In this document: positions 42,973-54,873 of the stretch, in pieces
How the letters are laid out: each line of letters opens with the position of its first letter
Numbering within the stretch: position 1 is the first letter of the stretch
Source: Amaricoccus macauensis
Lineage (GTDB): Bacteria; Pseudomonadota; Alphaproteobacteria; Rhodobacterales; Rhodobacteraceae
DNA: 64,000 nt
Direction of reading: 5' to 3'
NCBI RefSeq assembly: GCF_014201905.1
Contig: NZ_JACHFM010000002.1
Coordinates: 930,001-994,000 of the forward strand
Notes under the pieces: generated by a model
What the model saw: the letters and a program-made list of their open reading frames with translations, nothing else
What the model was told of the DNA's origin: nothing
Databases searched by the model: none
Position numbers and translations under genes: made by a program

Positions 42973-43690
42973 GGTCTGCGAGATCGCGCAATCGGTCGAG
43001 CGCCGGCTCCACACGGGCCGCGAGCGCCACGTCGCGCCCGCCGCCGCCGACCGTGCGCCCCATGGCCGAGACCACCGCAACGACCCGCCGCGCAGCCCCC
43101 TCGCCCTGAAAGACCGGTGCGCCCGAGACGCCCTCCGTCACGGCGCAATCCACCGCCAGCCCCCCGCCATAGGGCGAAATCACACCGCAGGGCGCCTCGA
43201 TCGACGGCGCTTGCGGGCGGTCCCTGCCATAGGAGACGATGGCGAGCGGCCCGCGCCCGAGCGGTCCCGTCCCGAACGGCACCGCCGCCTTGGCCGGGAT
43301 CGGTACCGCGAGGTAGAGCACCGCCAGATCCGACTGCACCCCACTCGGCCCCGCGCGCCCGAAGCTGAAATCCGGGTCGGGCACAGCGCGCACCACGCGC
43401 CGCTGTGCCGCCTTCCTGTCGATCCGAAGCCCCGCCACGAAGCGGATTTCCTTGGGCGGCACCAGCGCCCCGGTGCGCGGGTGATAGAGACAGTGCGCCG
43501 CCGTCAGCACCTGATCCGGCGCGATCAGTGTTCCGGTGCAGAACCGCGCACCGGCGATGTTCACCCGCCCGACAGCCCGGAACGGCACCGCCTCGTCAGC
43601 CGAGAGCATCCGTCGCCCCGGCGCGGCCTCTGCCAGCATCCCGGCCGAAAGCAGCAGCGCGAGGACGAGCCCGGCGACGGCGCGGATCAC
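42968..43690 (-). CDS. secreted trypsin-like serine protease
   Basis: 240 residues. Signal peptide of about 22 residues (LVLALLLSAGMLAEA), then a chymotrypsin-fold protease with the full triad: His66 (LTAAHC), Asp121 (SDLAVLYL) and Ser189 (GVSGAPVF). Cysteines pair plausibly within CTGTLIAPDQVLTAAHC and CGV...DCAV. Periplasmic or secreted; substrate unknown. Its start overlaps the glcF stop by 4 bases, so it is translated with the glycolate oxidase operon. Confidence 0.9.
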   Translation of the reverse strand: MIRAVAGLVLALLLSAGMLAEAAPGRRMLSADEAVPFRAVGRVNIAGARFCTGTLIAPDQVLTAAHCLYHPRTGALVPPKEIRFVAGLRIDRKAAQRRVVRAVPDPDFSFGRAGPSGVQSDLAVLYLAVPIPAKAAVPFGTGPLGRGPLAIVSYGRDRPQAPSIEAPCGVISPYGGGLAVDCAVTEGVSGAPVFQGEGAARRVVAVVSAMGRTVGGGGRDVALAARVEPALDRLRDLADP

Positions 43691-44976
43691 GGGACGGCGA
43701 GCGCCGCGGGCCGCGGGCCGCCCGTCGCCCAGTCGAGCAACTGCGCGGTGTGGACGACGGGCAGCGCCGTCCCCGAGCCGATCTGCACCATGCAGCCGAT
43801 ATTTCCCGCCGCCACCACCTGCGGCGCGGTTTCCTCGATCGTCGCGACCTTGCGCTCCCGCAGCTTGCCGGCGATCTCGGGCTGCAGAAGGTTGTAGGTG
43901 CCGGCCGAGCCACAGCAGAGATGGCTGTCGCGCGGCTCCACCACCTCGAATCCCGCTGCCTTCAGGAGCGTCTTCGGCGCCGTCCGCACCTGCTGGCCGT
44001 GCTGCAGCGAACAGGCGGCGTGATAGGCGACCCGCAGCCCGCCCACGTCCTCGGTCGGCGTCACCCCGAGTTCGGCCATCACCTCGCTCACGTCGCGCGC
44101 GAGCCCCGCCACCGTCGCCGCGTCCTCGGCAAGCGTCCCGTCGGCGAAGAGATGGCCATAGTCCTTCACCATCGTGCCGCAGCCGGAGGTGTTCACCACG
44201 ATGGCATCGAGCCCGCCCGCGCGCACCTCACGCATCCAGGCCCGGACGTTGCGCGCCGCCGCCCCGCGCGCATCGTCCTCACGCCCCATGTGATGCACCA
44301 GCGCGCCGCAGCAGCTCATCCCCTCCGCCACCACCACTTCACAGCCGTGCCGCGTGAGGAGCCGGATCGTCGCCGTATTGATCTCGGTGTCGAGCACCCG
44401 CTGGGCACAGCCGGTCAGCAGCGCCACGCGCTTCCTCCGACCACCATCAGCGGGAAAGACCTGCGGCCGGTCGAGCGGGCTCGATGCCGGCAGACGCGAC
44501 GGCGCGAAGGCGAGCATCGCCCTGAGCTGCGCCGGCATCAGCCCGGCGAACGGCTTGCCGAGCCGCGCGGCCCGCAGCGCCATGCGGAACCGCCGCGGAT
44601 AGGGCAGGATCGCCGCCAGCACGCTGCGCAGCGCCCGCTCCATCGGCGGCCGGCGATAGGTCTTCTCGATGTGTGCCCGCGCGTGATCGACGAGATGCAT
44701 GTAGTGCACCCCCGACGGACAGGTGGTCATGCAGGAGAGACAGGAGAGACACCTGTCGATGTGCTTGACGGTCCGCGCGTCCGCCGGCCGTCCCGCCTCG
44801 AGCATGTCCTTGATGAGGTAGATGCGCCCCCGCGGGCTGTCGAGCTCATCGCCCAGCACCTGATACGTCGGACAGGTGGCGGTACAGAAGCCGCAATGCA
44901 CGCAGGTCCGCAGGATCTGGTTCGACCGCGCAACCGCCGGATCCTTGAGCTGCTCGGGGGTGAAATTCGTCTGCAT
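43687..44976 (-). CDS. glcF: glycolate oxidase iron-sulfur subunit GlcF
   Basis: 429 residues. Passes electrons from glycolate to the quinone pool. Two 4Fe-4S ferredoxin motifs lie in the N-terminal part, CVHCGFCTATCPTYQ and CLSCLSCMTTCPSGV, followed by two cysteine-rich CCG domains (GMSCCGALVHHMG with GCGTM and SHLCCGSAGTYN). ATG overlaps the glcE stop. Standard length. Confidence 0.95.
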   Translation of the reverse strand: MQTNFTPEQLKDPAVARSNQILRTCVHCGFCTATCPTYQVLGDELDSPRGRIYLIKDMLEAGRPADARTVKHIDRCLSCLSCMTTCPSGVHYMHLVDHARAHIEKTYRRPPMERALRSVLAAILPYPRRFRMALRAARLGKPFAGLMPAQLRAMLAFAPSRLPASSPLDRPQVFPADGGRRKRVALLTGCAQRVLDTEINTATIRLLTRHGCEVVVAEGMSCCGALVHHMGREDDARGAAARNVRAWMREVRAGGLDAIVVNTSGCGTMVKDYGHLFADGTLAEDAATVAGLARDVSEVMAELGVTPTEDVGGLRVAYHAACSLQHGQQVRTAPKTLLKAAGFEVVEPRDSHLCCGSAGTYNLLQPEIAGKLRERKVATIEETAPQVVAAGNIGCMVQIGSGTALPVVHTAQLLDWATGGPRPAALAVP

Positions 44977-46112
44977 CAGGCCGCCACCTTCGCCGGTGCC
45001 GCCATGAGCCCCGGATTGAGAATTCCCTGCGGATCAAACCGGGCGCGAAGCCCGGCCGAGAGCGCCGCCACCGGGCCGGGCTCGGGGTGAAACACCCCCC
45101 ATGCCGTCTTCGCCGCCTCACTCGCCCGCATGAGCGTTGCGTGCCCCGGCACGCCGAGCGCCGCCCGCACGTCCATCGTCTCCGGCGCCAGCGCCCAGAC
45201 GAGGCCACCGGCCCAGTCGAGCATGACCTCTGCCGGCGCGAGACGCGCCGCCACCCCCGGCCCATCGCTCGGCCTGACCGAGATGCGCCAGAGCGCCCCC
45301 TGCCGCCCGGCGAACGCCGTCACGTCGCGGATCGCCGCCCAGTCGCCCGGCCCCGGCTCGACACGGCCCGACCCGAACCGCGCGAGCGCGCTGCCAAGCG
45401 CCTTCGTGCGGTGCGCGACCGAGGCGGGAAACCCTTCGATCCTCAGCCACGTGCGCCCGCCCCCATGCGCCGCCCCCGACACCCCGTAGGGCGTGGCGAG
45501 TGCTGCCCGCATCGCGTGGCCAGCGGTCTCCAGGTCATGCCCGTCAAAGACCAGCGACGCGGTCTCCATCGAAGCGGGCAACACCTTGAACGCCACCTCG
45601 GTCAGGATGCCAAGGGTGCCATGGCTGCCGGCAAGCAGCTTGACGAGATCGAGCCCGGTGACGTTCTTCATCACCCGGCCCCCGTTGCGCACCACCGCGC
45701 CGGTGCCGTCGACAAAACGCACACCGATCATGCTGTCACGCGCGGCACCGACCTCGATGCGCCGCGGCCCCGAGGCGTTGGTGGCGGCAAGCCCGCCCAC
45801 CGTCGGCACGCCGTTCGCCCCCGCCATCGCCCGGCCATCCCATGGCTCGAACGGCAGCCGCTGACCCTCGGCGGCCAGCACCGCCTCGATCTCCTCGACC
45901 GGCGTGCCCGCACGGGCGACGAGCGTCAGCGCGCCGGGCTCGTAGAGCGTGATGCCAGCCAGCCCGCCGAGCGACAGCGGCGTCCCCTCGATCGCCCGAC
46001 CAATACCCCGTGTGCCACCGCCCCGGATCGCGAGCCCCTTGCCCGCGGCCCCGGCCGCGCGCACCATCTCGGCCAGCTCCGCCTCACTCTCCGGCAGCAA
46101 CCCCGCGCTCAC
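44976..46112 (-). CDS. glcE: glycolate oxidase FAD-binding subunit GlcE
   Basis: 378 residues from GTG 46112, with GGAGG upstream. PCMH-type FAD domain: GGGTRGIG, GANGVPTVGGLAATNASGPRR and DLVKLLAGSHGTLGILTEVAFK, read as landmarks. Shorter than GlcD because the C-terminal catalytic cap is missing. Co-translated with glcF, and separated from glcD by 256 structured bases. Confidence 0.94.
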   Translation of the reverse strand: MSAGLLPESEAELAEMVRAAGAAGKGLAIRGGGTRGIGRAIEGTPLSLGGLAGITLYEPGALTLVARAGTPVEEIEAVLAAEGQRLPFEPWDGRAMAGANGVPTVGGLAATNASGPRRIEVGAARDSMIGVRFVDGTGAVVRNGGRVMKNVTGLDLVKLLAGSHGTLGILTEVAFKVLPASMETASLVFDGHDLETAGHAMRAALATPYGVSGAAHGGGRTWLRIEGFPASVAHRTKALGSALARFGSGRVEPGPGDWAAIRDVTAFAGRQGALWRISVRPSDGPGVAARLAPAEVMLDWAGGLVWALAPETMDVRAALGVPGHATLMRASEAAKTAWGVFHPEPGPVAALSAGLRARFDPQGILNPGLMAAPAKVAA

Positions 46113-46179
46113 TGACCTCCCTCCGTCCGCCAGTCTCGCCCCCGGGCTTCATACGGCCTTGAAACCTGGAGAGCAGTCG

Positions 46180-46351
46180 CTTTTCCCGCAACAGCGGGAA
46201 AAGAAGCAAAGAAATCCTCGCGCGCATCGCGCGCTCCCTGTCGCGGCAAAGGCCGCGTCCCGTCCCCGCAACCATACGGGTCGTCGAAGCAGCGCGCCGG
46301 CGGCGTCAGCCGACGACGGCGGAGGGGGGCTCGATGCCCCCCGACGCCGTC
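46180..46351. repeat. structured intergenic element between glcD and glcE
   Basis: The 256-base gap holds two strong hairpins. The first is CTTTTCCCGC, loop AACA, GCGGGAAAAG (46180-46203). The second is GACGGCG-GA-GGGGGGC, loop TCGAT, GCCCCCC-GA-CGCCGTC (46315-46351), two stems joined by a symmetric GA/GA step. Neither has a T-run downstream. Between them is a purine stretch AAGAAGCAAAGAAATCC and a CG-alternating block. No gene was seen. It resembles a dispersed palindromic (REP/RIME-like) insertion or an RNA-processing site. Confidence 0.6.
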
Positions 46352-46368
46352 CTCCCGGCCCGTGGCGC

Positions 46369-47802
46369 TCACGCCGCCCGCCGGGGTGCGGAGACCGCGA
46401 GCGGAAACACCTTGGCGGGGTTCAGGAGCCACCCGGGGTCAAAGACGTCCTTCACCCGAAGCTGCGCCTCGAGATCCGCCGGCCCGTACTGCACTTCCAT
46501 CAGGTCGCGCTTCTCCACCCCCACGCCGTGCTCGCCGGTGAGACAGCCGCCCACCTCGACGCAGAGCTTCAGGATGTCGGCGCCGAGCGCCTCGGCCTTG
46601 TCGAGATCGCCGGGGGCGTTCGCGTTGTAGAGGATGAGCGGATGCATGTTGCCGTCGCCGGCGTGGAAGACATTCGCCACCCGCAGCCCGTAGCTCGCGG
46701 TCAGCTCGCCGATCCGGCGCAACACCAGCGGCAGCTCGCTCACCGGGATCGTCCCGTCGAGGCAGATGTAATCGGCGATCTGCCCCATCGCCCCGAACGC
46801 CGACTTGCGGCCCTTCCAGATCAGCGCGCTCTCCTCCGCCGACCGGCTCTCACGGATCACGTCCGGTGAATGCCGCTCGGCGATCGCGACGATGCGCGCC
46901 AGACCATCCTCGATCTCGGCCTCCGAGCCTTCCACCTCGATGATGAGCAGCGCCTCGACGTCAGGATAGCCGGCCTTCGCGAAGGCCTCGCACGCTTCGA
47001 TGCACGGGCGGTCCATGAACTCGATCGCCACCGGCAGGACGCCGGCGCGGATGATGTCGGAGACGCAGGCGCCCGCGACCTCGTTCGACGAGAAGCCGAG
47101 CAGGACGGGCCGCGCGCCCTCGGGCTTCGCGATGATCCTGAGCGTCGCCTCGGTCACCACGCCGAGCTGGCCCTCGGAGCCGCAGACGACCCCGAGCAGA
47201 TCGAGGCCGCCCGAGTCGAGATGGCCGCCGCCGAGTTCGATCACGGTGCCGTCCATCAGCACCATGGTGACGCCGAGCAGGTTGTTGGTGGTCACCCCGT
47301 ACTTCAGGCAGTGCGCGCCGCCGGAATTCATCGCGATGTTGCCGGCGATGGCGCAGGCGAGCTGGCTCGACGGATCGGGGGCGTAGAAGAATCCGTCCTC
47401 CTCCACCGCCGCCGTGACGCTGAGGTTGGTGCGGCCGGTCTCGACCCGGATCAGCCGGTTCTCGTAATCGGTCTCGAGCACGCGGTTCATCCGTGCCACC
47501 CCGAGCAGCACCGCGTCCGCCGTCGGCAGCGAGCCGCCCGCGAGGCTCGTGCCCGCGCCGCGCGGCACCACCTTGACGCCTTCGCCATGACAGTAGGCGA
47601 GGATCGCCGAGACTTGCGCCGTCGAGGTCGGGAGCACCACGGCGAGCGGCGGGCAGCGATAGGCCGTCAGAGCATCGCACTCATAGGCCCGCACTTCCTC
47701 CGGCGCATGGATCACCGCGTCTGTTGGCAAAAGCCGCTGCAACCCCCGCACGATCTCGGCCTTGCGGGCGAGGATGGCGGCATTCGGTTCGGGCATCTGC
47801 AT
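46369..47802 (-). CDS. glcD: glycolate oxidase subunit GlcD
   Basis: 477 residues of the FAD-linked oxidase family (GlcD/D-lactate dehydrogenase). FAD-binding marks are VKVVPRGAGTSLAGGSLPTA, AIAGNIAMNSGGAHCLKYG and CGSEGQLGVVTEATLRI; the C-terminal cap has NVFHAGDGNMHPLILYNAN and the active-site-side GGCLTGEHGVGVEKR. Together with GlcE and GlcF it oxidises glycolate to glyoxylate at the inner membrane. First gene of the unit. Confidence 0.95.
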   Translation of the reverse strand: MQMPEPNAAILARKAEIVRGLQRLLPTDAVIHAPEEVRAYECDALTAYRCPPLAVVLPTSTAQVSAILAYCHGEGVKVVPRGAGTSLAGGSLPTADAVLLGVARMNRVLETDYENRLIRVETGRTNLSVTAAVEEDGFFYAPDPSSQLACAIAGNIAMNSGGAHCLKYGVTTNNLLGVTMVLMDGTVIELGGGHLDSGGLDLLGVVCGSEGQLGVVTEATLRIIAKPEGARPVLLGFSSNEVAGACVSDIIRAGVLPVAIEFMDRPCIEACEAFAKAGYPDVEALLIIEVEGSEAEIEDGLARIVAIAERHSPDVIRESRSAEESALIWKGRKSAFGAMGQIADYICLDGTIPVSELPLVLRRIGELTASYGLRVANVFHAGDGNMHPLILYNANAPGDLDKAEALGADILKLCVEVGGCLTGEHGVGVEKRDLMEVQYGPADLEAQLRVKDVFDPGWLLNPAKVFPLAVSAPRRAA

Positions 47803-47926
47803 GGGGCCACTCGCATTCAGGGGAGTTGGTTCCCCTTCAGCCTAGGCTCGCGTGGTGTGATTGCCAAGCGTGTCGCACCGTCGCGGTCCGAGGGCACCGC
47901 AACGGTCGAAGCGTACCGGCGGGCCG

Positions 47927-48487
47927 TCAGGCCCCGCGCGCGATGGCCGCGACGCCGGTGCGGGCCACATCGACGAGGCCGAGCGGGCGCATGAGCGCAA
48001 TGAAGGCATCCACCTTCTCCGGCGCGCCGGTGATCTCGAAGACGAAGCTCTCGAGCGTCGTGTCGACCGCGCGGGCACGGAAGATTTCCGCGGTGCGCAT
48101 CGCCTCCAGCCGGCGCTCGCCGGTGCCCGCGACCTTGATGAGCGCGAGCTCGCGCTGCACCGCCGGGCCCTCGACCGTCAGGTCGTGTACGTCATGGACC
48201 GGCACGAGGCGGCCGAGCTGTGCCTTGATCTGCTCGATCACCGCCTTGGTACCTGTGGTCACGATGGTGATCCGGCTGAGGTGTCCCTCGTGGTCGGTCT
48301 CGGCCACCGTAAGGCTGTCGATGTTGTAACCCCGGCCGGAAAAGAGCCCGATCACCCGGGCGAGCACGCCCGCCTCGTTGTCCACGAGGATCGCGAGCGT
48401 GTGGGTCTCCTCGCGCTCGTCGAACGGGTTGACGAGATCGTAGGCGCTGTGGCGGCTCGCGCCCTTCTGGATCGCAAGTGCGTTCAT
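47927..48487 (-). CDS. ilvH: acetolactate synthase small (regulatory) subunit
   Basis: 186 residues with GAGGGGAACG ahead of ATG. An N-terminal ACT domain (HTLAILVDNEAGVLARVIGLFSGRGYNIDSL, read as a landmark, residues 31-61) binds valine for feedback inhibition. The second half has the ALS_ss_C domain (LALIKVAGTGERRLEAMRTA and VFEITGAPEKVDAFI). It lies 13 bases after ilvB and activates the catalytic subunit. Confidence 0.95.
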   Translation of the reverse strand: MNALAIQKGASRHSAYDLVNPFDEREETHTLAILVDNEAGVLARVIGLFSGRGYNIDSLTVAETDHEGHLSRITIVTTGTKAVIEQIKAQLGRLVPVHDVHDLTVEGPAVQRELALIKVAGTGERRLEAMRTAEIFRARAVDTTLESFVFEITGAPEKVDAFIALMRPLGLVDVARTGVAAIARGA

Positions 48488-48500
48488 CTTACCGTTCCCC

Positions 48501-50255
48501 TCAGACCAGAACCGCGCCGCCAGCCTCGATGGCGCCCGCGGTGGCGTCCTCTCCGAGGATCATCTCGTTGTGCGCCTTGCCCGACGGTATCATCGGGTAG
48601 CAATTTTCGTGCTTCTCGACCAGGCAATCGACGACCACCGGCCCGGGATGCTCGATCATCTCGCGGATCGCATCATCGAGCTTCGCGGGATCGGTGACGA
48701 GGATGCCCTTCGCACCGAAGGCCTCGGCCAGCTTCACGAAGTCGGGCAGCGCCTCGGACCACGACGAGGAATAGCGCTCGCCGTGCAGCAGTTCCTGCCA
48801 CTGGCGAACCATGCCGAGGCGCTCGTTGTTCAGGATGAACTGCTTGACCGGCAGGCGGTACTGCACCGCGGTGCCGAGTTCCTGCATGTTCATGAGCCAG
48901 CTCGCCTCGCCCGCCACGTTGATGACGAGGGCATCGGGATGCGCGAGCTGGGCGCCGATCGAGGCCGGGTGGCCGTAGCCCATGGTGCCGAGGCCGCCGG
49001 AGGTCATCCAGCGGTTCGGATCCTCGAACTTCAGGTACTGCGCCGCCCACATCTGGTGCTGGCCGACCTCGGTGGTGATGTAGCGGTCGAGGTCGCGGGT
49101 CAGCGCCTCGAGCCGTTCCAGCGCGTACTGCGGCTTGATGACCTTGTCGGAGTTCCGGTAGGCGAGGCAGTCCCGCCCGCGCCAGAGCTCGATCTGCCGC
49201 CACCACTTCGCCACCGCCTCGGAGCGGGTCTTCGAGCCACGCTCGCGCCAGATGCGCAGCATCTCGGTCAGCACGGTGCCGACGTCGCCGACGATCGGGA
49301 TCTGCACGTGGATGTTCTTGTTGATCGACGACGGGTCGATGTCGATCTGGATCTTGAGCGAACCGGGGCTGAAGGCATCCGTCCGCCCGGTGATCCGATC
49401 GTCGAAGCGCGCGCCGATCGCCAGCATGACGTCGCAGTCATGCATGGTCCAGTTCGCCTCGTAGGTGCCGTGCATGCCCAGCATGCCGATCCACGCCTCG
49501 CCCGACGCCGGATAGGCGCCGAGGCCCATCAGGGTCGAGGTCACCGGAAAGCCGGTCTCCGCCGCGAGCTCGCGCAGGAGCCGTGACGCCTCCGGTCCGG
49601 AATTGATGACGCCGCCGCCAGAATAGATGACCGGCCGCTCCGCCTTCTCCAGAGCCTCGACGGCAGCGAGGATCGCGCCGGAATCGCCCCTGGTCTGCGG
49701 CTGGTAATGCATGACCCGCGCCTCGTCAGGCGCCGTGTAGTCGGCCGTGGCGAACTGCACGTCCTTCGGGATGTCGACGAGGACAGGCCCCGGCCGGCCG
49801 GTCATGGCGACGTGAAACGCCTGATGGATCGTCTCGGCGAGCCGGTCGGTCTCCTTCACCAGCCAGTTGTGCTTGGTGCAGGGCCGGGTGATGCCGACGG
49901 TGTCAGCCTCCTGGAAGGCGTCGTTGCCGATCAGGAAGGTCGGAACCTGCCCGGTCAGCACGATGATCGGGATCGAGTCCATCAGCGCGTCGGTCAGGCC
50001 GGTGACGGCATTCGTGGCACCGGGCCCGGAGGTGACGAGGCAGACCCCGGGCTTGCCGGTCGAGCGCGCGTAGCCCTCCGCCGCATGGGTCGCGGCCTGC
50101 TCATGGCGCACGAGAATGTGGCGGATGTCGTTCTGCTGGAAAAGTACGTCGTAGATCGGGAGCACTGCCCCGCCCGGATAGCCGAAGACCGTATCAACCC
50201 CCTGGTCCTTCAGCGCCTGGACGACCATCTCGGCGCCCGTCATCGCTCGCTTCAT
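48501..50255 (-). CDS. ilvB: acetolactate synthase large (catalytic) subunit
   Basis: 584 residues from ATG 50253-50255. Condenses pyruvate with pyruvate or 2-oxobutyrate in valine, leucine and isoleucine synthesis. ThDP site Glu in VRHEQAATHAAEGYARSTG; GYPGGAVLPIYD at the start; FAD-region RFDDRITGR; and the pyrophosphate/Mg motif region GYGHPASIGAQLAHPDALVI then GEASWLMN. The usual GD(A/G)S is GEAS here, a variant also found in other alphaproteobacteria. Expression is under an attenuator directly upstream. Confidence 0.95.
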   Translation of the reverse strand: MKRAMTGAEMVVQALKDQGVDTVFGYPGGAVLPIYDVLFQQNDIRHILVRHEQAATHAAEGYARSTGKPGVCLVTSGPGATNAVTGLTDALMDSIPIIVLTGQVPTFLIGNDAFQEADTVGITRPCTKHNWLVKETDRLAETIHQAFHVAMTGRPGPVLVDIPKDVQFATADYTAPDEARVMHYQPQTRGDSGAILAAVEALEKAERPVIYSGGGVINSGPEASRLLRELAAETGFPVTSTLMGLGAYPASGEAWIGMLGMHGTYEANWTMHDCDVMLAIGARFDDRITGRTDAFSPGSLKIQIDIDPSSINKNIHVQIPIVGDVGTVLTEMLRIWRERGSKTRSEAVAKWWRQIELWRGRDCLAYRNSDKVIKPQYALERLEALTRDLDRYITTEVGQHQMWAAQYLKFEDPNRWMTSGGLGTMGYGHPASIGAQLAHPDALVINVAGEASWLMNMQELGTAVQYRLPVKQFILNNERLGMVRQWQELLHGERYSSSWSEALPDFVKLAEAFGAKGILVTDPAKLDDAIREMIEHPGPVVVDCLVEKHENCYPMIPSGKAHNEMILGEDATAGAIEAGGAVLV

Positions 50256-50311
50256 CTCCACCACTCCGATTCCCCGCCCGCCGATCCTCGTCCCGCCCGG
50301 GCAACAGCCAT

Positions 50312-50335
50312 AAAAAAACCCCCTCTCGGGGGGCC
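50312..50335 (-). terminator. attenuator terminator of ilvBH
   Basis: On the minus strand, GGCCCCCC, loop GAGA, GGGGG, then seven T. It stands 57 bases before ilvB and 25 bases after the leader peptide stop. The 5' arm can instead pair with GGGGGCC at the end of the leader-peptide gene. Confidence 0.93.
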
Positions 50336-50359
50336 ATGGCGCGGTCACGTTCGTGAGCC

Positions 50360-50413
50360 TCAGGCCCCCGTCCGTTCTCCGCGCCGTCCAACGATAAGTA
50401 CAGCCTCGAACAT
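50360..50413 (-). CDS. ilv attenuator leader peptide
   Basis: 17 residues, MFEAVLIVGRRGERTGA, with GGAGGG 11-16 bases upstream of ATG. Residues 4-8 are Ala-Val-Leu-Ile-Val, a run of control codons for the branched-chain pathway. The TGA stop directly adjoins GGGGGCC (50363-50369), the antiterminator arm. A ribosome stalled at AVLIV leaves that arm free to pair with GGCCCCC of the terminator and allows read-through; a ribosome at the stop covers it and termination follows. Confidence 0.9.
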   Translation of the reverse strand: MFEAVLIVGRRGERTGA

Positions 50414-50440
50414 TGTCGAATTAACCCTCCGCAGAGGGTT

Positions 50441-50469
50441 CCCATACGCTTTGGCCGACCTGGCGTCAA
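50441..50469 (-). promoter_or_regulatory. promoter of the ilvBH leader
   Basis: On the minus strand, TTGACG, 17 bases, TATGGG: a good housekeeping promoter. Start expected near 50434, about 20 bases before the leader ATG. The remaining stretch 50470-50658, up to the TRAP genes, shows no other gene; it contains only the divergent promoter region and ribosome site of dctQ. Confidence 0.75.
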
Positions 50470-50658
50470 CCAGCTTCTGCCCAAGAAATTGCCCGCGCGC
50501 CGGGGATTCCGATCTTTTGTTGCGCGCTCGCAGAAGGACGTAGCGTCAAGCGGCCCAGTCCGCTTGCCACAACAAACGACAGTCGTTACCAGAATCGCCA
50601 GCATGCAGGACAGAATGACGCACGATAGCGTCGCACGGGCCGGCAGGGGAGGATATGC

Positions 50659-51198
50659 ATGAAGGGCCTGCTCCGCCTCGCCGGTGGAATCGACAGGATC
50701 AGCACCTTTTTCGGGTGGATCTCGGCTTGGCTGGTGTTGCTCGCCTGCCTTGTCAGCGCGGGCAACGCGGTCTCGCGGTACCTCTTCAGCCTCAGTTCCA
50801 ATGCATGGCTGGAGATCCAGTGGCAGATGTTCTCCGGCATCTTCCTGCTCGGCGCCGCCAACGTGTTCCGTCTGAACGAGCACGTGCGGGTCGATCTCTT
50901 CTATGGAAACGCTCCGCAACGGCGGAAGCTCTGGATCGACCTGCTCGGCATTCCGCTCTTTCTCATCCCTTCCGTGCTCGTCATCGGTTTCTTCGCGCTC
51001 GAATTCTTCATGACGAGCTTCACGAGCGGCGAACACTCGTCGAACGCCGGCGGCCTGATGCTCTGGCCGGTAAAGTTCCTGCTGCCGTTCGGGCTGATGC
51101 TCCTCTTCCTTCAGGGTATCGCCGAGTGGATCAAGCGGCTCGCGGCCCTGCGCGGCCTGACCGACGAGGTGGTCGAATACGAGAGACCTCTTCAGTGA
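50659..51198 (+). CDS. TRAP transporter small permease (DctQ type)
   Basis: 179 residues with GGGGAGG ahead of ATG 50659. Four membrane segments (WLVLLACLVSAGNAVSRYLF, then WQMFSGIFLLGAANVFRLNEHVRVD, IPLFLIPSVLVIGFFALEFF and LLPFGLMLLFLQGIAEW). The first loop keeps the DctQ pattern with HVRVDLFY. Pairs with the large permease 27 bases downstream; longer-chain family 2 members of this type go with TakP-like receptors. Confidence 0.92.
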   Translation: MKGLLRLAGGIDRISTFFGWISAWLVLLACLVSAGNAVSRYLFSLSSNAWLEIQWQMFSGIFLLGAANVFRLNEHVRVDLFYGNAPQRRKLWIDLLGIPLFLIPSVLVIGFFALEFFMTSFTSGEHSSNAGGLMLWPVKFLLPFGLMLLFLQGIAEWIKRLAALRGLTDEVVEYERPLQ

Positions 51199-51225
51199 TC
51201 GTGCGTATCCGACAGAGGGGTCGCG

Positions 51226-53813
<2,588 letters not shown>

Positions 53814-53930
53814 CGACCCGGTACCGGCCGAGGCGACAGCTTCGGCCGGACACGACCCCCGCTGGACCCGGCCCCGGCGTTTGGCTGCGGGAACTACCGG
53901 CGGGATTTGTCTGAGGGACGCGCCTGCCGC

Positions 53931-54752
53931 CTACTTCGTCGAGGGCAACTCGATGGCCGCGACCTGCTCGCTGATCGCCGGCCGGTCTCCACGACGCCGC
54001 GCCAGCGTGGCGGTGTCGGTCTCGGTCGCAAGCGCCCAACGGCTTTCGGCGAAGATCTCGAGCGGCTGGAAGCGCGCCTTGTAGTCCATCTTCGCGCTCC
54101 CGGGCACCCAGTAGCCGAGATAGACGTAAGGCAGGCCCGATTCCGCCGCGAGGCGGATGTGGTCGAGGATGATGTAGGTCCCGAGGCTGCGCGCATCGAG
54201 CGAGGGATCGAAGAACGAATAGACCATCGACACCCCGTCCGAGAGGATGTCGGTCAGGCAGACCGCCGTCAGCTCGCGCCGCGGCTGGCCATCGCGCGGC
54301 CGGTAATACTCGATCACCCGGCTTCTGACCGGGCTCTCCTCGATCATCGCCGCGAATTCGTTCATGTCCATGTCTGCCATGCCGCCGGTGGCATGGCGCG
54401 CATCAAGGTAGCGCCGGAAGAGGCTGTACTGCGCCTCGGTCGCCCAGGGGCTCCGCGCGATGCGCTCCAGATCGGCGTTGCGCCGAAGAACCCGCCGCTG
54501 GCCGCGCGTTGGCTGGAAGTCGCGGACGACGATCCGAGCCGAAAGGCAGGCCGAACACCCGGCGCAGGACGGCCGGTAGAGCACGTTCTGCGAACGGCGG
54601 AAGCCTTGATGCGACAGAACGTCGTTCAGATGGCACGCACCCTCGCCCTGCAGGGCGGTGAACAGCTTCCGCTCAACCTTGCCCGGCAGATACGGGCAAG
54701 GCTGCGGTGCCGTTACATAGAACTGGTGCGACTGCGGCAGACTGTGGCGCAT
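53931..54752 (-). CDS. bpt: aminoacyl-tRNA:protein transferase Bpt/Ate
   Basis: 273 residues from ATG 54750-54752. N-end rule transferase that attaches leucine (Bpt) or arginine (Ate) to proteins with acidic N-termini, marking them for ClpSAP. Family marks: [20 protein letters not shown] with the N-terminal cysteine, [36 protein letters not shown] and QPLEIF. Alphaproteobacterial members are mostly leucyltransferases. It converges with the TRAP operon. Confidence 0.93.
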   Translation of the reverse strand: MRHSLPQSHQFYVTAPQPCPYLPGKVERKLFTALQGEGACHLNDVLSHQGFRRSQNVLYRPSCAGCSACLSARIVVRDFQPTRGQRRVLRRNADLERIARSPWATEAQYSLFRRYLDARHATGGMADMDMNEFAAMIEESPVRSRVIEYYRPRDGQPRRELTAVCLTDILSDGVSMVYSFFDPSLDARSLGTYIILDHIRLAAESGLPYVYLGYWVPGSAKMDYKARFQPLEIFAESRWALATETDTATLARRRGDRPAISEQVAAIELPSTK

Positions 54753-54873
54753 GTCCCGGTCGGTTCCCCCTTTGCGCCGAAGCGTATCAACACCGCCGAG
54801 CGCCGGGCAACAGGATTCTCCGGGAACCATGAACGCACGGCGCCGTCCCTGCGGTTCGGCTCAGCCCACGGGG

